From Sphingomonas aerophila (GTDB taxonomy: Bacteria; Pseudomonadota; Alphaproteobacteria; Sphingomonadales; Sphingomonadaceae): a stretch of DNA of 64,000 bases. A program made the position numbers and the translations under genes. The DNA is taken from assembly GCF_014199305.1 (NCBI RefSeq), contig NZ_JACIJK010000008.1, positions 62,001 through 126,000 of the forward strand, given 5' to 3'. Positions 9,259 through 18,530 of the stretch are shown one piece after another (position 1 is the first letter of the stretch; each line of letters starts with the position of its first letter). Below the pieces are notes generated by a model. The model was not told the origin of the DNA and made no database searches. It saw only the letters and a list, made by a program, of their open reading frames with translations.

Positions 9259-9890
9259 TGGCCTATGCCGTCAAAGAGTTGTTCCTGACCCTGCAAGGAG
9301 AGGGAGTGAATGCCGGCGCACGGGCCGTGTTCGTGCGATTTGCTGGGTGTAACCTGTGGTCCGGGCGAGAGGCCGACCGGGCGAGTGCAATATGCCGTTT
9401 CTGCGACACCGACTTTGTCGGCATGGACGGGGGTGGCGGTGGCCGCTTCAACGACGCCAGCGCGCTGATCGCGGCGGTGGAGGAGGCCTGGGGACCGGGG
9501 CTAAAGGATCGCTTCGTGGTCCTGACCGGTGGTGAGCCGATGCTGCAGGCTGATGACGCTATAGTCGACGCGCTGCATGGCGCCGGCTTCCGGATCGCGA
9601 TCGAGAGCAACGGCACCTTACCTGTCCACCCCGGTATCGACTGGGTGTGCATAAGCCCAAAAGCCGGCAGCACAGTGGTGCAGCAATCCGGCGACGAGTT
9701 GAAGCTGGTCTGGCCGCAGGCTGGTTTTGACCTGGATATCTTGGAGAGCTGGGACTTTTCCCATCGGCTGATCCAGCCATTGGACGATCCATGGGCGGCG
9801 GATCACCAGCGGGCTGCGATTGAGCTTGTGTTGGCGCGTCCACAATGGCGCCTAAGTATCCAGACCCACAAGCTGCTGGGCCTGCGCTAA
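9258..9890 (+). CDS. queE: 7-carboxy-7-deazaguanine synthase
   Basis: A 210-residue radical SAM enzyme turning 6-carboxytetrahydropterin into 7-carboxy-7-deazaguanine, the substrate of QueC. It uses the unusual cluster motif of this subtype, CX14CX2C (CNLWSG...ICRFCDTDF, about residues 31-49), rather than CX3CX2C. LQGEGVNAG and TGGEPMLQ are also present. The start is set by overlap with the queC stop. The TAA stop lies in the loop of a perfect 12-base-pair hairpin. Confidence 0.95.
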   Translation: MAYAVKELFLTLQGEGVNAGARAVFVRFAGCNLWSGREADRASAICRFCDTDFVGMDGGGGGRFNDASALIAAVEEAWGPGLKDRFVVLTGGEPMLQADDAIVDALHGAGFRIAIESNGTLPVHPGIDWVCISPKAGSTVVQQSGDELKLVWPQAGFDLDILESWDFSHRLIQPLDDPWAADHQRAAIELVLARPQWRLSIQTHKLLGLR

Positions 9891-9902
9891 GCGCAGGCCC
9901 AG
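9876..9902. terminator. Perfect hairpin terminator spanning the queE stop codon
   Basis: ctgggcctgcgc pairs perfectly with gcgcaggcccag around the three-base loop taa, which is the queE stop codon. It sits between the convergent queE and the minus-strand gene ending at 9909, so it can serve both strands. No T-run follows on either side. Confidence 0.6.
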
Positions 9903-9908
9903 GCATGA

Positions 9909-10610
9909 TCAGCGTGCGGCCAGGCTGGTGCCGACCGGTGGCCAGCCCAGGGCGCCGCACTTCTTGGTCTGCCAACGCGCCTTCTTGTCCCAGCAGATAG
10001 CGTCAAGGCGCGGCACCGGCAGGCGGTTGGGATCGTGACCCACGTAGCGGGAGAACATCTGCTCACCCGCAGGCGTCATCGAGTTACGCAACTCGCGCAT
10101 CCGCTGTTCCGCCAAGTCGCCGAAATGGCCGCGCGGTGTGAATACAGCGTCCCGGCCAATCTCCGACGCGGTCTCGCAAAAGTTAATCTGCGCCCAAACA
10201 GTGGTGACATTGGCATAGGTGCGAGTGCCGAACTGATCGAGCGCCTTCTGTCCCGCCGGCTTGCCCTTCGCAGTGCGGGCGAAATATTTGGTGAGCGTGT
10301 CGAAAGCCCCTTTCAGCTCGTCGCCATGATCCTTCAGCATCGCATTGTAGTTGCTGACCGTCAGGAGCGTCGGTTCAAATTGGCATTGCAGGGCTGCGAC
10401 GTTGAGTGCCGCACGCATGGTCCAGATCAGGCCTGCACGTTGCTCCGCCGGGGTAGCGCCGGGCAAGGCTTCCATGATGCCGGTTTCAGTGCCGGTCACG
10501 GGCTCACCGCGCATGTCCTTAGACTTGAAATAGAATTGTGCGGACGCCGGGCCGCTTGCCAGCAGAGCCACCACGAGCGCCCCCGCGCCCGCTTTACGCC
10601 AACCCTTCAT
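9909..10610 (-). CDS. Secreted protein of unknown function
   Basis: A 233-residue protein with a clear signal peptide (MKGWRKAGAGALVVALL, cleavage after ASA) and no other membrane segment, so probably periplasmic. Four cysteines (around residues 94, 150, 212 and 223) could form disulphides. The ATG at 10610 follows gggaggg at good spacing; an in-frame ATG 18 bases upstream lacks one. I do not recognise a family. It converges with queE across the shared hairpin. Confidence 0.75.
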   Translation of the reverse strand: MKGWRKAGAGALVVALLASGPASAQFYFKSKDMRGEPVTGTETGIMEALPGATPAEQRAGLIWTMRAALNVAALQCQFEPTLLTVSNYNAMLKDHGDELKGAFDTLTKYFARTAKGKPAGQKALDQFGTRTYANVTTVWAQINFCETASEIGRDAVFTPRGHFGDLAEQRMRELRNSMTPAGEQMFSRYVGHDPNRLPVPRLDAICWDKKARWQTKKCGALGWPPVGTSLAAR

Positions 10611-10744
10611 TACACCCTCCCGAAACACAGGCTGCGGAATCTACGTGGTTTTCCGGCCAATCCCAAGCGAAATTAACTAGTCCGCGCTCGGCGGTGGCCG
10701 GGATGCGGCGGACGGCCCAAGCATGGAGTAGCTCGGCGGAATCG

Positions 10745-10781
10745 AAAAGGGACCGCCCGGTATCCCGGACGGCCCCTTTAG
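10745..10781 (-). terminator. Rho-independent terminator of the small lipoprotein gene
   Basis: Read on the minus strand, a 15-base stem (aaagggg... with ...tcccttt, two G-U pairs) and a three-base loop end in a short T-run, about 37 bases after the stop at 10818. Confidence 0.75.
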
Positions 10782-10817
10782 AGAACCTTCGCATAAACGG
10801 AGCCCGAAGGCCCCGGA

Positions 10818-11105
10818 TTACATTGCGTTGGTGGTCGTGCCGGTGTTCGACATCGTGCTGTCGTTCGACATCATCGAAGTGTCGTTCGACATCATCGAGG
10901 TGTCGTTCGACATCATGCCCGAGTTCATCGAGCTGTCGACGGCGGTCATGTTGTCGGACATCGTGTCCATGCCCTCGGTCGCGTTCATGTCGGTCACCGT
11001 GGTGTTGTCAGTGGTGGTCTCGGTCTTCGGGCCGCAGGCCGCAACCGCGAGCGCCGCGCCGGCGATCATGGAGCCGGTCAGGACCTTGGAAATCATTGCA
11101 CGCAT
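10818..11105 (-). CDS. Small Met/Asn/Ser/Thr-rich lipoprotein with heptad repeats
   Basis: A 95-residue predicted lipoprotein. The signal peptide ends in the lipobox LAVAAC (Cys near residue 24). The mature part is low-complexity and acidic, rich in Met, Asp, Asn, Ser and Thr, with three consecutive copies of the heptapeptide MMSNDTS or close variants. No enzyme motif is visible. Small pentapeptide- or MSND-rich lipoproteins occur in sphingomonads, but their role is unknown to me. The start may instead be the ATG three codons further in (11096). A strong terminator follows, so it is a single-gene unit. Confidence 0.7.
   Translation of the reverse strand: MRAMISKVLTGSMIAGAALAVAACGPKTETTTDNTTVTDMNATEGMDTMSDNMTAVDSSMNSGMMSNDTSMMSNDTSMMSNDSTMSNTGTTTNAM
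10860..10918. repeat. 21-base in-frame tandem repeat inside the small lipoprotein gene
   Basis: The unit gtcgttcgacatcatcga(a/g)gt occurs twice in full and once in part, nearly identical, and encodes the repeated heptapeptide. A diverged further copy lies just before it. The unit is a multiple of three, so copy-number change keeps the frame. Confidence 0.85.
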
Positions 11106-11193
11106 TGGAAGCTCCCTTGAGAAGAGGATTTGGACGGCTGGCTGCCCTTATCACCCAAATCGGAGTGGACATTACCCACACACGGCATCACCC

Positions 11194-11856
11194 TCAAGTC
11201 TCGTTTTCGCCGGCGCAAGAAAGAGTTTCAAGGAATGCCGGAAATGTGAACGCGAGGGCGGCGTCTAAAGTTGCAAGATCCGCGGCGATCCCGAGCGAAT
11301 GGAGGCTGGTAACCGGGTAGTCCGGCAGGCCGCAGGGAATGATGCCGCCGAAATGCGACAGGTCTGGAGCAACGTTGACGGCGAAGCCGTGCATGGTGAT
11401 CCAGCGACGGACCCGGACGCCGATCGCGCCAATCTTGGCCTCACTTCCGCCCATCCGCGTCCATATGCCAACGCGTCCTTCTGCGCGGAACGCCTCGACG
11501 CCCAGCCTGGCGAGGGCGGCAATCACCCATCCTTCCAGCCCGTGTACATAACATCGTACGTCCCGCCCACGACGAGCCAGGTCCATGATCAGGTATCCGA
11601 CCCGCTGGCCCGGGCCATGATAGGTGTAGCGACCGCCCCGCCCGGCCGGAAATACCGGGAAACGGGGCGTGATCAGCTCGCTCGGGTCGGCGCTGGTCCC
11701 TGCGGTGTACAAGGGTGGGTGCTCCAGCAGCCACACAAGTTCCTGCGCTTCCCCTGCCAGCACAGCAGCGGCGCGTTGTTCCATGATGGACAGGGCATCG
11801 GGGTAGGGGGTGAGCCCTGCTGTTACGAGCCATTCGGGCGTTGATGGCGACATCAT
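11194..11856 (-). CDS. lipB: Octanoyltransferase (lipoyl synthesis)
   Basis: A 220-residue LipB, which moves octanoyl from acyl carrier protein to lipoyl domains such as GcvH (encoded in this window) and the 2-oxoacid dehydrogenases. The family signature [12 protein letters not shown] is near residue 73, the catalytic lysine is in AKIGAIG and the acyl-carrying cysteine in IIPCGL. The frame continues upstream to 12210 but is antisense to the next gene there. Start is one of two adjacent ATGs at 11856/11853. It diverges from the membrane-protein gene at 11951. Confidence 0.93.
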   Translation of the reverse strand: MMSPSTPEWLVTAGLTPYPDALSIMEQRAAAVLAGEAQELVWLLEHPPLYTAGTSADPSELITPRFPVFPAGRGGRYTYHGPGQRVGYLIMDLARRGRDVRCYVHGLEGWVIAALARLGVEAFRAEGRVGIWTRMGGSEAKIGAIGVRVRRWITMHGFAVNVAPDLSHFGGIIPCGLPDYPVTSLHSLGIAADLATLDAALAFTFPAFLETLSCAGENET

Positions 11857-11950
11857 GGAGAGCCTGTGGGAGCGCCCCGCACGGGTTGCAAGACCGTTCC
11901 GTGCCGCTACGGGTGGCGCGGGGCAGGCCAACGGGGAGGGGAACGGCGCC

Positions 11951-12784
11951 ATGGTGTCGATGAGCAACATCTGGGACCAGACGGTGGAGGTGCTGCGCGG
12001 ACGATCCGGCATTCTCACGCGGATTGCGATCCCGGCCATCTTTGTCCCCGCCGTGGTTCGCGACGGGTGGACGGCGTTCAGCGCGCCCGCGAGCACCCCG
12101 CCGCAAGCATCGTTCGGCACCGTTGGCAGCGTGCTGGGGTTCGTGGCAGCCCTGCTGATGATCTGGGGGCAGCTGGCAGTCACGGCCGTGGCGTCCGATC
12201 CTGCGGTCACGCAGAGAGAGGCTGCTGCGCTGGCTAGCCGCCGTTATGCTCCCGCGCTCGGCGTCTACGTGGTTGCTGGCCTGGTCTTGATCTTGCTGGC
12301 TCTGCCGATCGTGATAGCTTTGGCCGGTAGCGGCATCGACCTGACGGCCATGGCAAGCGGTGTTGCTCCCACGATTGCGCCCCCGCGGATCGGCTTTGTC
12401 GCGATCTACTCGCTCGTGTTGGTCGTCGCATTGATCCTCATCGCGGTGCGGTTGTTCCTCCTGACCCCGGTGATCGTCAATGAGCGGGCAGGGCTGCGCG
12501 CATTTGCCCGCAGCTGGTCCCTGACGGGCGGAAACGCCTGGCGCATCCTCGGCATCTATATCCTGTTCACACTGGTGTGGATCGTGGTGCAAGGAGCCGC
12601 CACTTTTGTGGTCGGGTCGATTGCGCGGCTGTTGATCGGCCCCGACGCTCCGCAACTTGTCGCTTTCATCGTGGCCCTGATTGGCGCGATAGCAACCACG
12701 GCCTATTCAGTGGTGCTGGCTGTTTTCGCCGCGCAGCTTTATGCGGCAGTATCCGGACGAAGGGCGGCCGACGTTTTCGCATGA
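11951..12784 (+). CDS. Multi-pass membrane protein (first of a pair)
   Basis: A 277-residue integral membrane protein with about six hydrophobic segments and a conserved-looking loop ([23 protein letters not shown]). That loop recalls the glycerophosphoryl diester phosphodiesterase membrane-domain family, which has no catalytic residues of its own. The ATG at 11951 follows ggggagggg; an alternative ATG is at 11960. Its stop overlaps the start of the next gene by four bases (ATGA). The two proteins look related in layout and probably act together. Function unknown. Confidence 0.75.
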   Translation: MVSMSNIWDQTVEVLRGRSGILTRIAIPAIFVPAVVRDGWTAFSAPASTPPQASFGTVGSVLGFVAALLMIWGQLAVTAVASDPAVTQREAAALASRRYAPALGVYVVAGLVLILLALPIVIALAGSGIDLTAMASGVAPTIAPPRIGFVAIYSLVLVVALILIAVRLFLLTPVIVNERAGLRAFARSWSLTGGNAWRILGIYILFTLVWIVVQGAATFVVGSIARLLIGPDAPQLVAFIVALIGAIATTAYSVVLAVFAAQLYAAVSGRRAADVFA

Positions 12785-13551
12785 CCTTGCATCCCGTGCG
12801 CGTGCTGCGCGCCACACGCGCGCTGTGGCGACGCGACCGTTCGTTGTTGTTGCCCATCGCGGGCCTGTTCTTGTTCGTGCCGCAATGGGCGATATTGCTG
12901 CTGGTGCCCGAAGCGCCGCCATTTGAGGGTGGGGCCAACGAGCAGGCAAGCGCCGCTTGGAGCCAGGCCCTGTCGGCCTGGGTCGCGACAAACGGGCTTG
13001 CGTACATCCTTGCGGCGTTGGCTGGCCAGTTCGGGACCCTGGCGATCGCGTCGTTGTACATGGGGCCGGGCGCGGGGCAGGTGGGAAGCGCGCTGCGTCG
13101 AGCGGCGATGACCTTCGGTCGCTACCTGCTGTCGGCATTGATCGTCTGGGCGCCGATGATCGCCGGTGCCACGTTGCTGGTATCGGTAGGCGGCCCTGCA
13201 CTGGCGGTGGGTCTGGCCCCCGTGCTGTACATAGCAGCTCTGGCGTTGCTGACCCTGGTCGCCCCGTCTGTGGCGGCCGGACCGGGTAGCGCGGCGCATG
13301 CCGTCGCACGTGCGTGGCGTGCGTCACGTGGCAGTCGCGGTGCATTGCTGGCGTTGGCGGCGATGACCATGGTGGCCAGCCAGCTTGGCGCGATGGTGCT
13401 TCTGGCGCTGGCCCACTCGCTTCGAAGCGGCGCGGGAGATAACCCGATCGTGCTCGCCATGGTGTATGCGGGCGCGTCGATGGTACTTGCCAGCGGCGCC
13501 CTTGTGCTCGCGCTGGCAGGGCCGATTATCTACCGGGCTTTGGCCAAATAG
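12781..13551 (+). CDS. Multi-pass membrane protein (second of a pair)
   Basis: A 256-residue protein with about six membrane segments and a short basic N-terminus (RATRALWRRDRS). A loop before the last segments (HAVARAWRASRGSRGALLAL) matches the position of the [10 protein letters not shown] loop in the preceding protein, pointing to a common family and possible duplication. Start chosen by the ATGA overlap with the upstream gene. Its 3' end overlaps the convergent GNAT gene by 22 bases. Confidence 0.72.
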   Translation: MTLHPVRVLRATRALWRRDRSLLLPIAGLFLFVPQWAILLLVPEAPPFEGGANEQASAAWSQALSAWVATNGLAYILAALAGQFGTLAIASLYMGPGAGQVGSALRRAAMTFGRYLLSALIVWAPMIAGATLLVSVGGPALAVGLAPVLYIAALALLTLVAPSVAAGPGSAAHAVARAWRASRGSRGALLALAAMTMVASQLGAMVLLALAHSLRSGAGDNPIVLAMVYAGASMVLASGALVLALAGPIIYRALAK

Positions 13552-14123
13552 GGGATTTGCGGCGCGGCCTCGGTGGGAAGCAGCCCGATGGCGCGTGGGT
13601 CGGTAAAGGTCTCGATCGTACGCGCCACTGGCCGGAAGCCCTGCGCGCGATAGAAGTTCAGCGCCGACGGATGGTCCAGCGTGCAGGTGTGCAGCCAGAC
13701 GCGGCTGATCCCCGGACGCCATGCCAGCGTCAGCGCTTGTGCCATCAACCAACGCCCAAGGCCTTGTCCGGCCAGCTCGGGGACAAGGGCGAAATAGCTG
13801 ATCTCCGTTTCGCCTGCCCGGCGCAGATCCAGTTCGAGCATCCCGACCTCGATCCCGCGCGAATCGATCGCGGCGTAGACTTCCACACGGGGGTCACGGA
13901 TGATCTCAAGCAGCGCGTCCTCGCTCATCACAAGGCGCGAGAACCAGAGCCACCGCTCCCCAACGCGGCGGAACAAGGCTCGGTAGCGCTCCGGCTCAGG
14001 GCTGTGCCATCGCTTGAGCCGCAGCGAAAATGACGGAGCGGGCCGGAGTGGTGGCGACTGGCGCATCTCCAGGGTAGTTACAATCGTGGCCACGTCCGAA
14101 TCGGCTACGCGGGCCAGGCTCAT
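13530..14123 (-). CDS. GNAT family N-acetyltransferase
   Basis: A 197-residue protein whose second half is a GNAT fold: beta-strand EISYFALVPEL, the acetyl-CoA pyrophosphate loop AGQGLGRWLM near residue 120, then WLHTCTLDHPSALNFYRAQGF, the usual C-terminal strand-helix. The N-terminal 60 residues are less typical. The acceptor substrate is unknown. It lies 4 bases downstream of hemF on the same strand, so it is likely cotranscribed. Confidence 0.85.
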   Translation of the reverse strand: MSLARVADSDVATIVTTLEMRQSPPLRPAPSFSLRLKRWHSPEPERYRALFRRVGERWLWFSRLVMSEDALLEIIRDPRVEVYAAIDSRGIEVGMLELDLRRAGETEISYFALVPELAGQGLGRWLMAQALTLAWRPGISRVWLHTCTLDHPSALNFYRAQGFRPVARTIETFTDPRAIGLLPTEAAPQIPYLAKAR

Positions 14124-14127
14124 CGCA

Positions 14128-14970
14128 TCAATCCCATGTCGCGACCGGCGGCAGGCTCATCAGGATGGCATCGATGTTGCCGCCGGTCTTCAGCCCGAAC
14201 AACGTGCCGCGATCGTAAACTAGGTTGAATTCGGCATAGCGCCCACGCCAGGCCCGCTGAACCGCCAGGTCCTGAGGAGTGAATGGCAATGCCATGCGGC
14301 GACGGACAATGGCGGGGTAAATGTCGAGAAACGCTTCACCCACGTCGCGGGTGAAGGCGAACGCTTCTTCGAACTCGCCCTCAAGATGATCGTAGAAGAT
14401 GCCACCGACGCCGCGGTGGACCTGGCGATGCGGAATGTAGAAGTAATCGTCGGCCCATTGCTTGAAGCGCGGGTAGTAAGCCGGATCATGCGCGTCGCAC
14501 GCAGCGCGCAGCCGCGCATGGAAGTCAGCGGTGTCCTGTTCGACGGGCAGGGGCGGGTTGAGATCGGCGCCACCGCCAAACCATTGCTTCGTGGTGCGCA
14601 GGAAGCGGGTGTTCATGTGCACCGCCGGGACGTGCGGGTTCGCCATGTGGGCCACCAGGCTGATCCCCGTGGCAAAGAAGCGCGGGTCATCGCCGGCGCC
14701 ATGGATGGTGCGCCCAAAGTCCCCCTCCAGCGTGCCGCCTACGGTGGAGACGTTCACCCCGACCTTTTCAAAGACGCGACCCTTCATGACACCGCGGACG
14801 CCGCCGCCGCCAGGCGCGCCGGACTGGTCGACGCGGTCCCAGGGAAGAAATTCGAAAGACGCGTCCGATCCCGCGTCACGCTCGATTGCTTCAAACGCGG
14901 CGCATATTCGCGTCCGAAGCGCCTCGAACCATGCGCGGGCGGCGGCTTGCTGAGGGTCGAGCTCGATCAT
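14128..14970 (-). CDS. hemF: Oxygen-dependent coproporphyrinogen III oxidase
   Basis: A 280-residue cytoplasmic enzyme that decarboxylates two propionates of coproporphyrinogen III using O2, giving protoporphyrinogen IX for haem. Family stretches are FRWDRVDQ-like FLPWDRVDQSG, GGGVRGVMKGRVFEKVGVN, HMNTRFL, WFGGGADLNP and YAEFNLVYDRGTLFGLKTGGNIDAILMS at the end. Length is typical. The requirement for oxygen fits an aerobe with the bc1 complex encoded nearby. Confidence 0.95.
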   Translation of the reverse strand: MIELDPQQAAARAWFEALRTRICAAFEAIERDAGSDASFEFLPWDRVDQSGAPGGGGVRGVMKGRVFEKVGVNVSTVGGTLEGDFGRTIHGAGDDPRFFATGISLVAHMANPHVPAVHMNTRFLRTTKQWFGGGADLNPPLPVEQDTADFHARLRAACDAHDPAYYPRFKQWADDYFYIPHRQVHRGVGGIFYDHLEGEFEEAFAFTRDVGEAFLDIYPAIVRRRMALPFTPQDLAVQRAWRGRYAEFNLVYDRGTLFGLKTGGNIDAILMSLPPVATWD

Positions 14971-14992
14971 CGCGGCGGTCTAGCGAGGAGGG

Positions 14993-15439
14993 TCAAGCGG
15001 GCCAACCCGTTTGGCGCAGCGCTTCTCCCAGCGCTATTGCGCCGGCTACTGCGACGTTCAGCGACCGAAAGCCCGGCTTGAGCGGGATTGCGACCCTGAG
15101 GTCGGCGCGGTCGTGAACCGAGTCCGGCACGCCGGCGCCCTCCGACCCAAACAACAGGACGTCGTCGGGGCGGAAGGCTGCGGCCGGCAGGGGTGTCGCA
15201 CCACGCGTCGTGAGCAGGACGATGCGGCCCGTGAGAGTTGCGGCGAAGGCGTCCCAGTCCGCGTGGCGTCGTACCTCCGCATCGCGGGCATAATCCATGC
15301 CTGCGCGCGCCAGGGCTCGGTCGCTCCAGGCAAAGCCCATCGGCTCGATCAGGTCGACCGCGACGCCGAGACACGCGGCCGTGCGCAACAAGGTGCCGAC
15401 GTTGCCGGCGATATCGGGTTCGAAAAGAGCGATCCGCAT
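14993..15439 (-). CDS. trmL: tRNA (cytidine(34)-2'-O)-methyltransferase
   Basis: A 148-residue SPOUT (trefoil-knot) methyltransferase modifying the wobble base of certain leucine tRNAs using SAM. The start MRIALFEPDIAGNVGTLLRTAACLG is the family N-terminus. The SAM-binding knot is seen as LLFGSEGAGVP, IPLKPGFRSLNVAVAGAIALGE. Length matches the minimal TrmL form. It precedes hemF on the same strand by 22 bases. Confidence 0.92.
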   Translation of the reverse strand: MRIALFEPDIAGNVGTLLRTAACLGVAVDLIEPMGFAWSDRALARAGMDYARDAEVRRHADWDAFAATLTGRIVLLTTRGATPLPAAAFRPDDVLLFGSEGAGVPDSVHDRADLRVAIPLKPGFRSLNVAVAGAIALGEALRQTGWPA

Positions 15440-15599
15440 GCTCGGGCCTTAACGGCGGATGACCCCCGCCGCAAAATCCGGTTGGAAACCCGAGCAGCCG
15501 TCGTTATCAGACCGCGAGCCTGGCCGTGGAAGCGGCCGGCATTTGGGTGCGCGCCGTCCGTGCGGGCATTCCGGAACGCAAGATCAAGGGTTCGATTGA

Positions 15600-16184
15600 A
15601 TGGCTTCTGTCGACAACATGGTACCTCCCGGCGAGAGCGCCGAGCCGTTCCACGACCATGAGCCCGATCCACGCCGTCGTGACTTCATCAACATTGCCGC
15701 CGTTGCCTTTGCCGGCGTCGGCGCCGTCGCGATCGTGTTGCCGTTGATCAACCAGATGAATCCTTCGGCCGACGTGCTGGCGCAGTCGACCACCGAGCTC
15801 GACCTCAGCAAGATCGCGCCGGGGCAGGCGATCAAGGCCAGCTTTCGCAAGCAGCCGTTGTTCGTCCGCAACCTGACGCCGCAGGAGATTGCGGCGGCGA
15901 ACGCCGTTTCCCTGTCCGAGCTGCGCGATCCGCAGTCGCTCGCCGAGCGGACCAAGGAAGGCAAGAGGAACTGGCTGATCACGCTGGGCGTCTGCACACA
16001 CCTGGGCTGCGTCCCTCTGGGCGCCGGCGAGGGTGAGAATCGTGGTCCATTTGGCGGTTACTTCTGCCCGTGCCATGGTTCCGCGTATGACACGGCGGCC
16101 CGGATTCGGCAGGGGCCGGCGCCAAAGAACCTGACGGTGCCCGAATATGTCTTCACGTCTGACACGACCGTTACGGTCGGTTGA
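15600..16184 (+). CDS. petA: Ubiquinol-cytochrome c reductase iron-sulfur (Rieske) subunit
   Basis: A 194-residue Rieske protein of complex III. A twin-arginine signal (PRRRDFIN, about 24-31) precedes a hydrophobic anchor (residues 32-50). The 2Fe-2S ligands are C132-T-H134 and C156-P-C158-H159, with C137 and C158 able to form the stabilising disulphide. It takes electrons from ubiquinol and passes them to cytochrome c1. First gene of petABC, 12 bases before petB. Confidence 0.96.
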   Translation: MASVDNMVPPGESAEPFHDHEPDPRRRDFINIAAVAFAGVGAVAIVLPLINQMNPSADVLAQSTTELDLSKIAPGQAIKASFRKQPLFVRNLTPQEIAAANAVSLSELRDPQSLAERTKEGKRNWLITLGVCTHLGCVPLGAGEGENRGPFGGYFCPCHGSAYDTAARIRQGPAPKNLTVPEYVFTSDTTVTVG

Positions 16185-16196
16185 GGTAGTACCAGC

Positions 16197-17483
16197 ATGA
16201 GCTTTCCCTGGGCCAAGCACTACGAGCCAAAGCAGCCGCTGATGCGGTGGCTGGACGAGAAGCTTCCCGTTCCGCGCCTCGTCTACAATGCCGTGGGCGC
16301 GGGCTATCCGGTGCCGCGCAACCTGAACTATTTCTGGAACTTCGGCGTGCTCGCGGGTGCGGCGCTGTCCATCCAGATCATCACGGGCATCGTGCTGGCG
16401 ATGCACTATGCCGCCAACGGCGGCGTTGCGTTCGGCTCGATCGAGAGCATCATGCGCGACGTGAACGCGGGCTGGTTCCTTCGCTACGCGCACGCCAACG
16501 GCGCGTCGATGTTCCTGCTGGTAGTGTACATCCATATCGGCCGCGGCCTCTATTACGGTTCCTACAAGGCGCCGCGCGAGATGGTCTGGCTGCTGGGCGT
16601 GGTCATATTCCTGCTGATGATGGCAACCGCCTTTATGGGCTACGTGCTCCCTTGGGGGCAGATGAGCTTCTGGGGTGCGCAGGTCATCACCGGCTTCTTC
16701 TCGGCGATACCTGTTGTGGGTGAGACGATCCGCATCTGGCTCCTCGGCGGATTCGCGCCCGACAATGCCGCGCTGAACCGCTTTTTCTCGCTCCATTATC
16801 TGCTGCCGTTTGTCACCGCGGGCGTGATCATCCTGCACATCTGGGCGCTTCACATCCCCGGCTCGGGCAACCCGACCGGCGTGGACGTGAAGGGCGAACA
16901 GGACACCGTGCCGTTCCACCCGTACTACACGGCGAAGGACGCGGTCGGCCTGGGCGTGTTCCTGCTGGTATTCGCGCTGCTGCTGTTCTTCAGCCCGAAC
17001 CTGCTCGGCCACCCGGACAACTATGTCGAAGCCAACCCGCTATCGACGCCGGCCCACATCGTGCCCGAATGGTACTTCCTGCCATTCTACGCGATCCTGA
17101 AGAGCTTCACCGCCGACTTCATCCTGCCGGCGAAGCTGTGGGGCGTGCTGGCCATGTTTGGCTCGATCCTGCTGCTGTTCTTCCTGCCATGGCTGGACTC
17201 GTCGCCGATCCGCTCGGCGAACTTCCGGCCCGCGTATCGCAAGTTCCTCCTCATCCTGCTGCTCGACTTGTTCGTGCTGGGCTATGTGGGCGGGGCGGAG
17301 CCACGGCCGTGGGTGATCCTGATGGGTCAGATCGCGTCGGCTTATTACTTCGCGCATTTCCTTATCATCCTGCCGATCGTCGCCCGAACTGAGCGTCCAC
17401 GTCCTCTGCCGAACTCGATCACCGAAGCGGTGCTCGCGAAGCACGCAGGGCTGGGGCCGCACAAGTCGGCGATGGCCAGCTAA
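16197..17483 (+). CDS. petB: Cytochrome b of the bc1 complex
   Basis: A 428-residue membrane subunit with eight predicted helices that holds the two b haems and both quinone sites. Hallmarks include [50 protein letters not shown] with HIWALH, and the Qo-site PEWY in [15 protein letters not shown]. Length is usual for the alphaproteobacterial form. Middle gene of petABC. Confidence 0.97.
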   Translation: MSFPWAKHYEPKQPLMRWLDEKLPVPRLVYNAVGAGYPVPRNLNYFWNFGVLAGAALSIQIITGIVLAMHYAANGGVAFGSIESIMRDVNAGWFLRYAHANGASMFLLVVYIHIGRGLYYGSYKAPREMVWLLGVVIFLLMMATAFMGYVLPWGQMSFWGAQVITGFFSAIPVVGETIRIWLLGGFAPDNAALNRFFSLHYLLPFVTAGVIILHIWALHIPGSGNPTGVDVKGEQDTVPFHPYYTAKDAVGLGVFLLVFALLLFFSPNLLGHPDNYVEANPLSTPAHIVPEWYFLPFYAILKSFTADFILPAKLWGVLAMFGSILLLFFLPWLDSSPIRSANFRPAYRKFLLILLLDLFVLGYVGGAEPRPWVILMGQIASAYYFAHFLIILPIVARTERPRPLPNSITEAVLAKHAGLGPHKSAMAS

Positions 17484-17534
17484 GAGGCCGATCCGCGGCC
17501 CGACCGAACTGCCCATTGGGGGACTGATATCAAG

Positions 17535-18380
17535 ATGGTTCGTTTAATTGCATCCCTGGTCGGCGCGGCGTTCGTGTTCGTGCTCGGGCTGGCGCTGTTC
17601 GGCACAGTGTCGGACTGGATCACCAATCCGCCGCCCGAAAGCGCCGAACATGAGTTCCACCGCGAGGCGCTCGACGCCGGCCTGCCGTCCAACGGCGTGC
17701 TCGGCCGGTTCGATCGCCGCCAGGTGCAGCGTGGCTTCCAGGTGTTCCAGGAGGTTTGCTCCGCCTGCCACAGCCTGAAGTATGTCTCATTCCGCGATCT
17801 GCGCCAGATCGGTTATAGCGAAGCTGAAGTGAAGGCGATCGCCAAGGGCTGGAAGATCGAGCAGCCCTCGATCAATGCCGAGACCGGTGAAGCCTCGACG
17901 CGCCCGAACGTGCCGTCCGACCGCTTCCCGTCGCCATTCGCGAACGAAGTTGCTGCTCGCGCTGCGAACAACAATGCGCTGCCGCCTGACCTGTCGCTGA
18001 TGGCAAAGGCGCGTCACAATGGTGCGAATTACATCTATTCGTTGGTGGGCCATGGTTATGTGAACCAGCCAGCCGAGCTGCTGCGCAAGTTCCCGGGCGC
18101 CAAGACCCCGACGGGCCTGCACTACAACCAGTACTTCGCGAACCTGAACATCGCGATGCCGCCGCCGCTGACCCAAGACGGGCAGGTCACTTATTCCGAT
18201 GGCACTCGTGCAAGCGTGGACCAGATGGCGAAGGACGTATCAGCGTTCCTGACCTGGACGGCGGAGCCCAACCTAGAAGCGCGCCATTCCGCGGGCTTTG
18301 CAGCAGTGATCTTCATCCTGATCTTCTGCTTCTTGGCGTGGGGCGCCTATCAGAACGTCTGGCGCGACGTGAAGCACTGA
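17535..18380 (+). CDS. petC: Cytochrome c1
   Basis: A 281-residue periplasmic haem protein. The N-terminal hydrophobic segment (LIASLVGAAFVFVLGLALFG) is a signal or anchor. The covalent haem site CSACH is at about residue 76 and a C-terminal helix (FAAVIFILIFCFLAWGAY) anchors it. It receives electrons from the Rieske protein and reduces soluble cytochrome c. The ATG follows a ggggga ribosome site. Last gene of petABC; a textbook terminator follows. Confidence 0.96.
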   Translation: MVRLIASLVGAAFVFVLGLALFGTVSDWITNPPPESAEHEFHREALDAGLPSNGVLGRFDRRQVQRGFQVFQEVCSACHSLKYVSFRDLRQIGYSEAEVKAIAKGWKIEQPSINAETGEASTRPNVPSDRFPSPFANEVAARAANNNALPPDLSLMAKARHNGANYIYSLVGHGYVNQPAELLRKFPGAKTPTGLHYNQYFANLNIAMPPPLTQDGQVTYSDGTRASVDQMAKDVSAFLTWTAEPNLEARHSAGFAAVIFILIFCFLAWGAYQNVWRDVKH

Positions 18381-18406
18381 TCGACGCGCAAGCATTCGTG
18401 TGATCC

Positions 18407-18434
18407 GGGCGGGGGCGAAAGCCTCCGCCCTTTT
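18407..18434 (+). terminator. Rho-independent terminator of petABC
   Basis: The stem gggcgggggc pairs with gcctccgccc (one G-U) around a GAAA tetraloop and is followed by tttt, 27 bases after the petC stop. Confidence 0.9.
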
Positions 18435-18530
18435 CATGTCCGGACCGCCGCCGGAACCGCCGACGTTCACGCGACGTTCCTCATTTCAACGGCGCGTATC
18501 TGCCGCGCCCGCGTTGACGGGAGAGACCGG

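Noticed and set aside
15507-17012. 501-codon minus-strand open frame
   Set aside because: Antisense to petA and petB; composition rich in His, Arg and Gln as usual for shadow frames.
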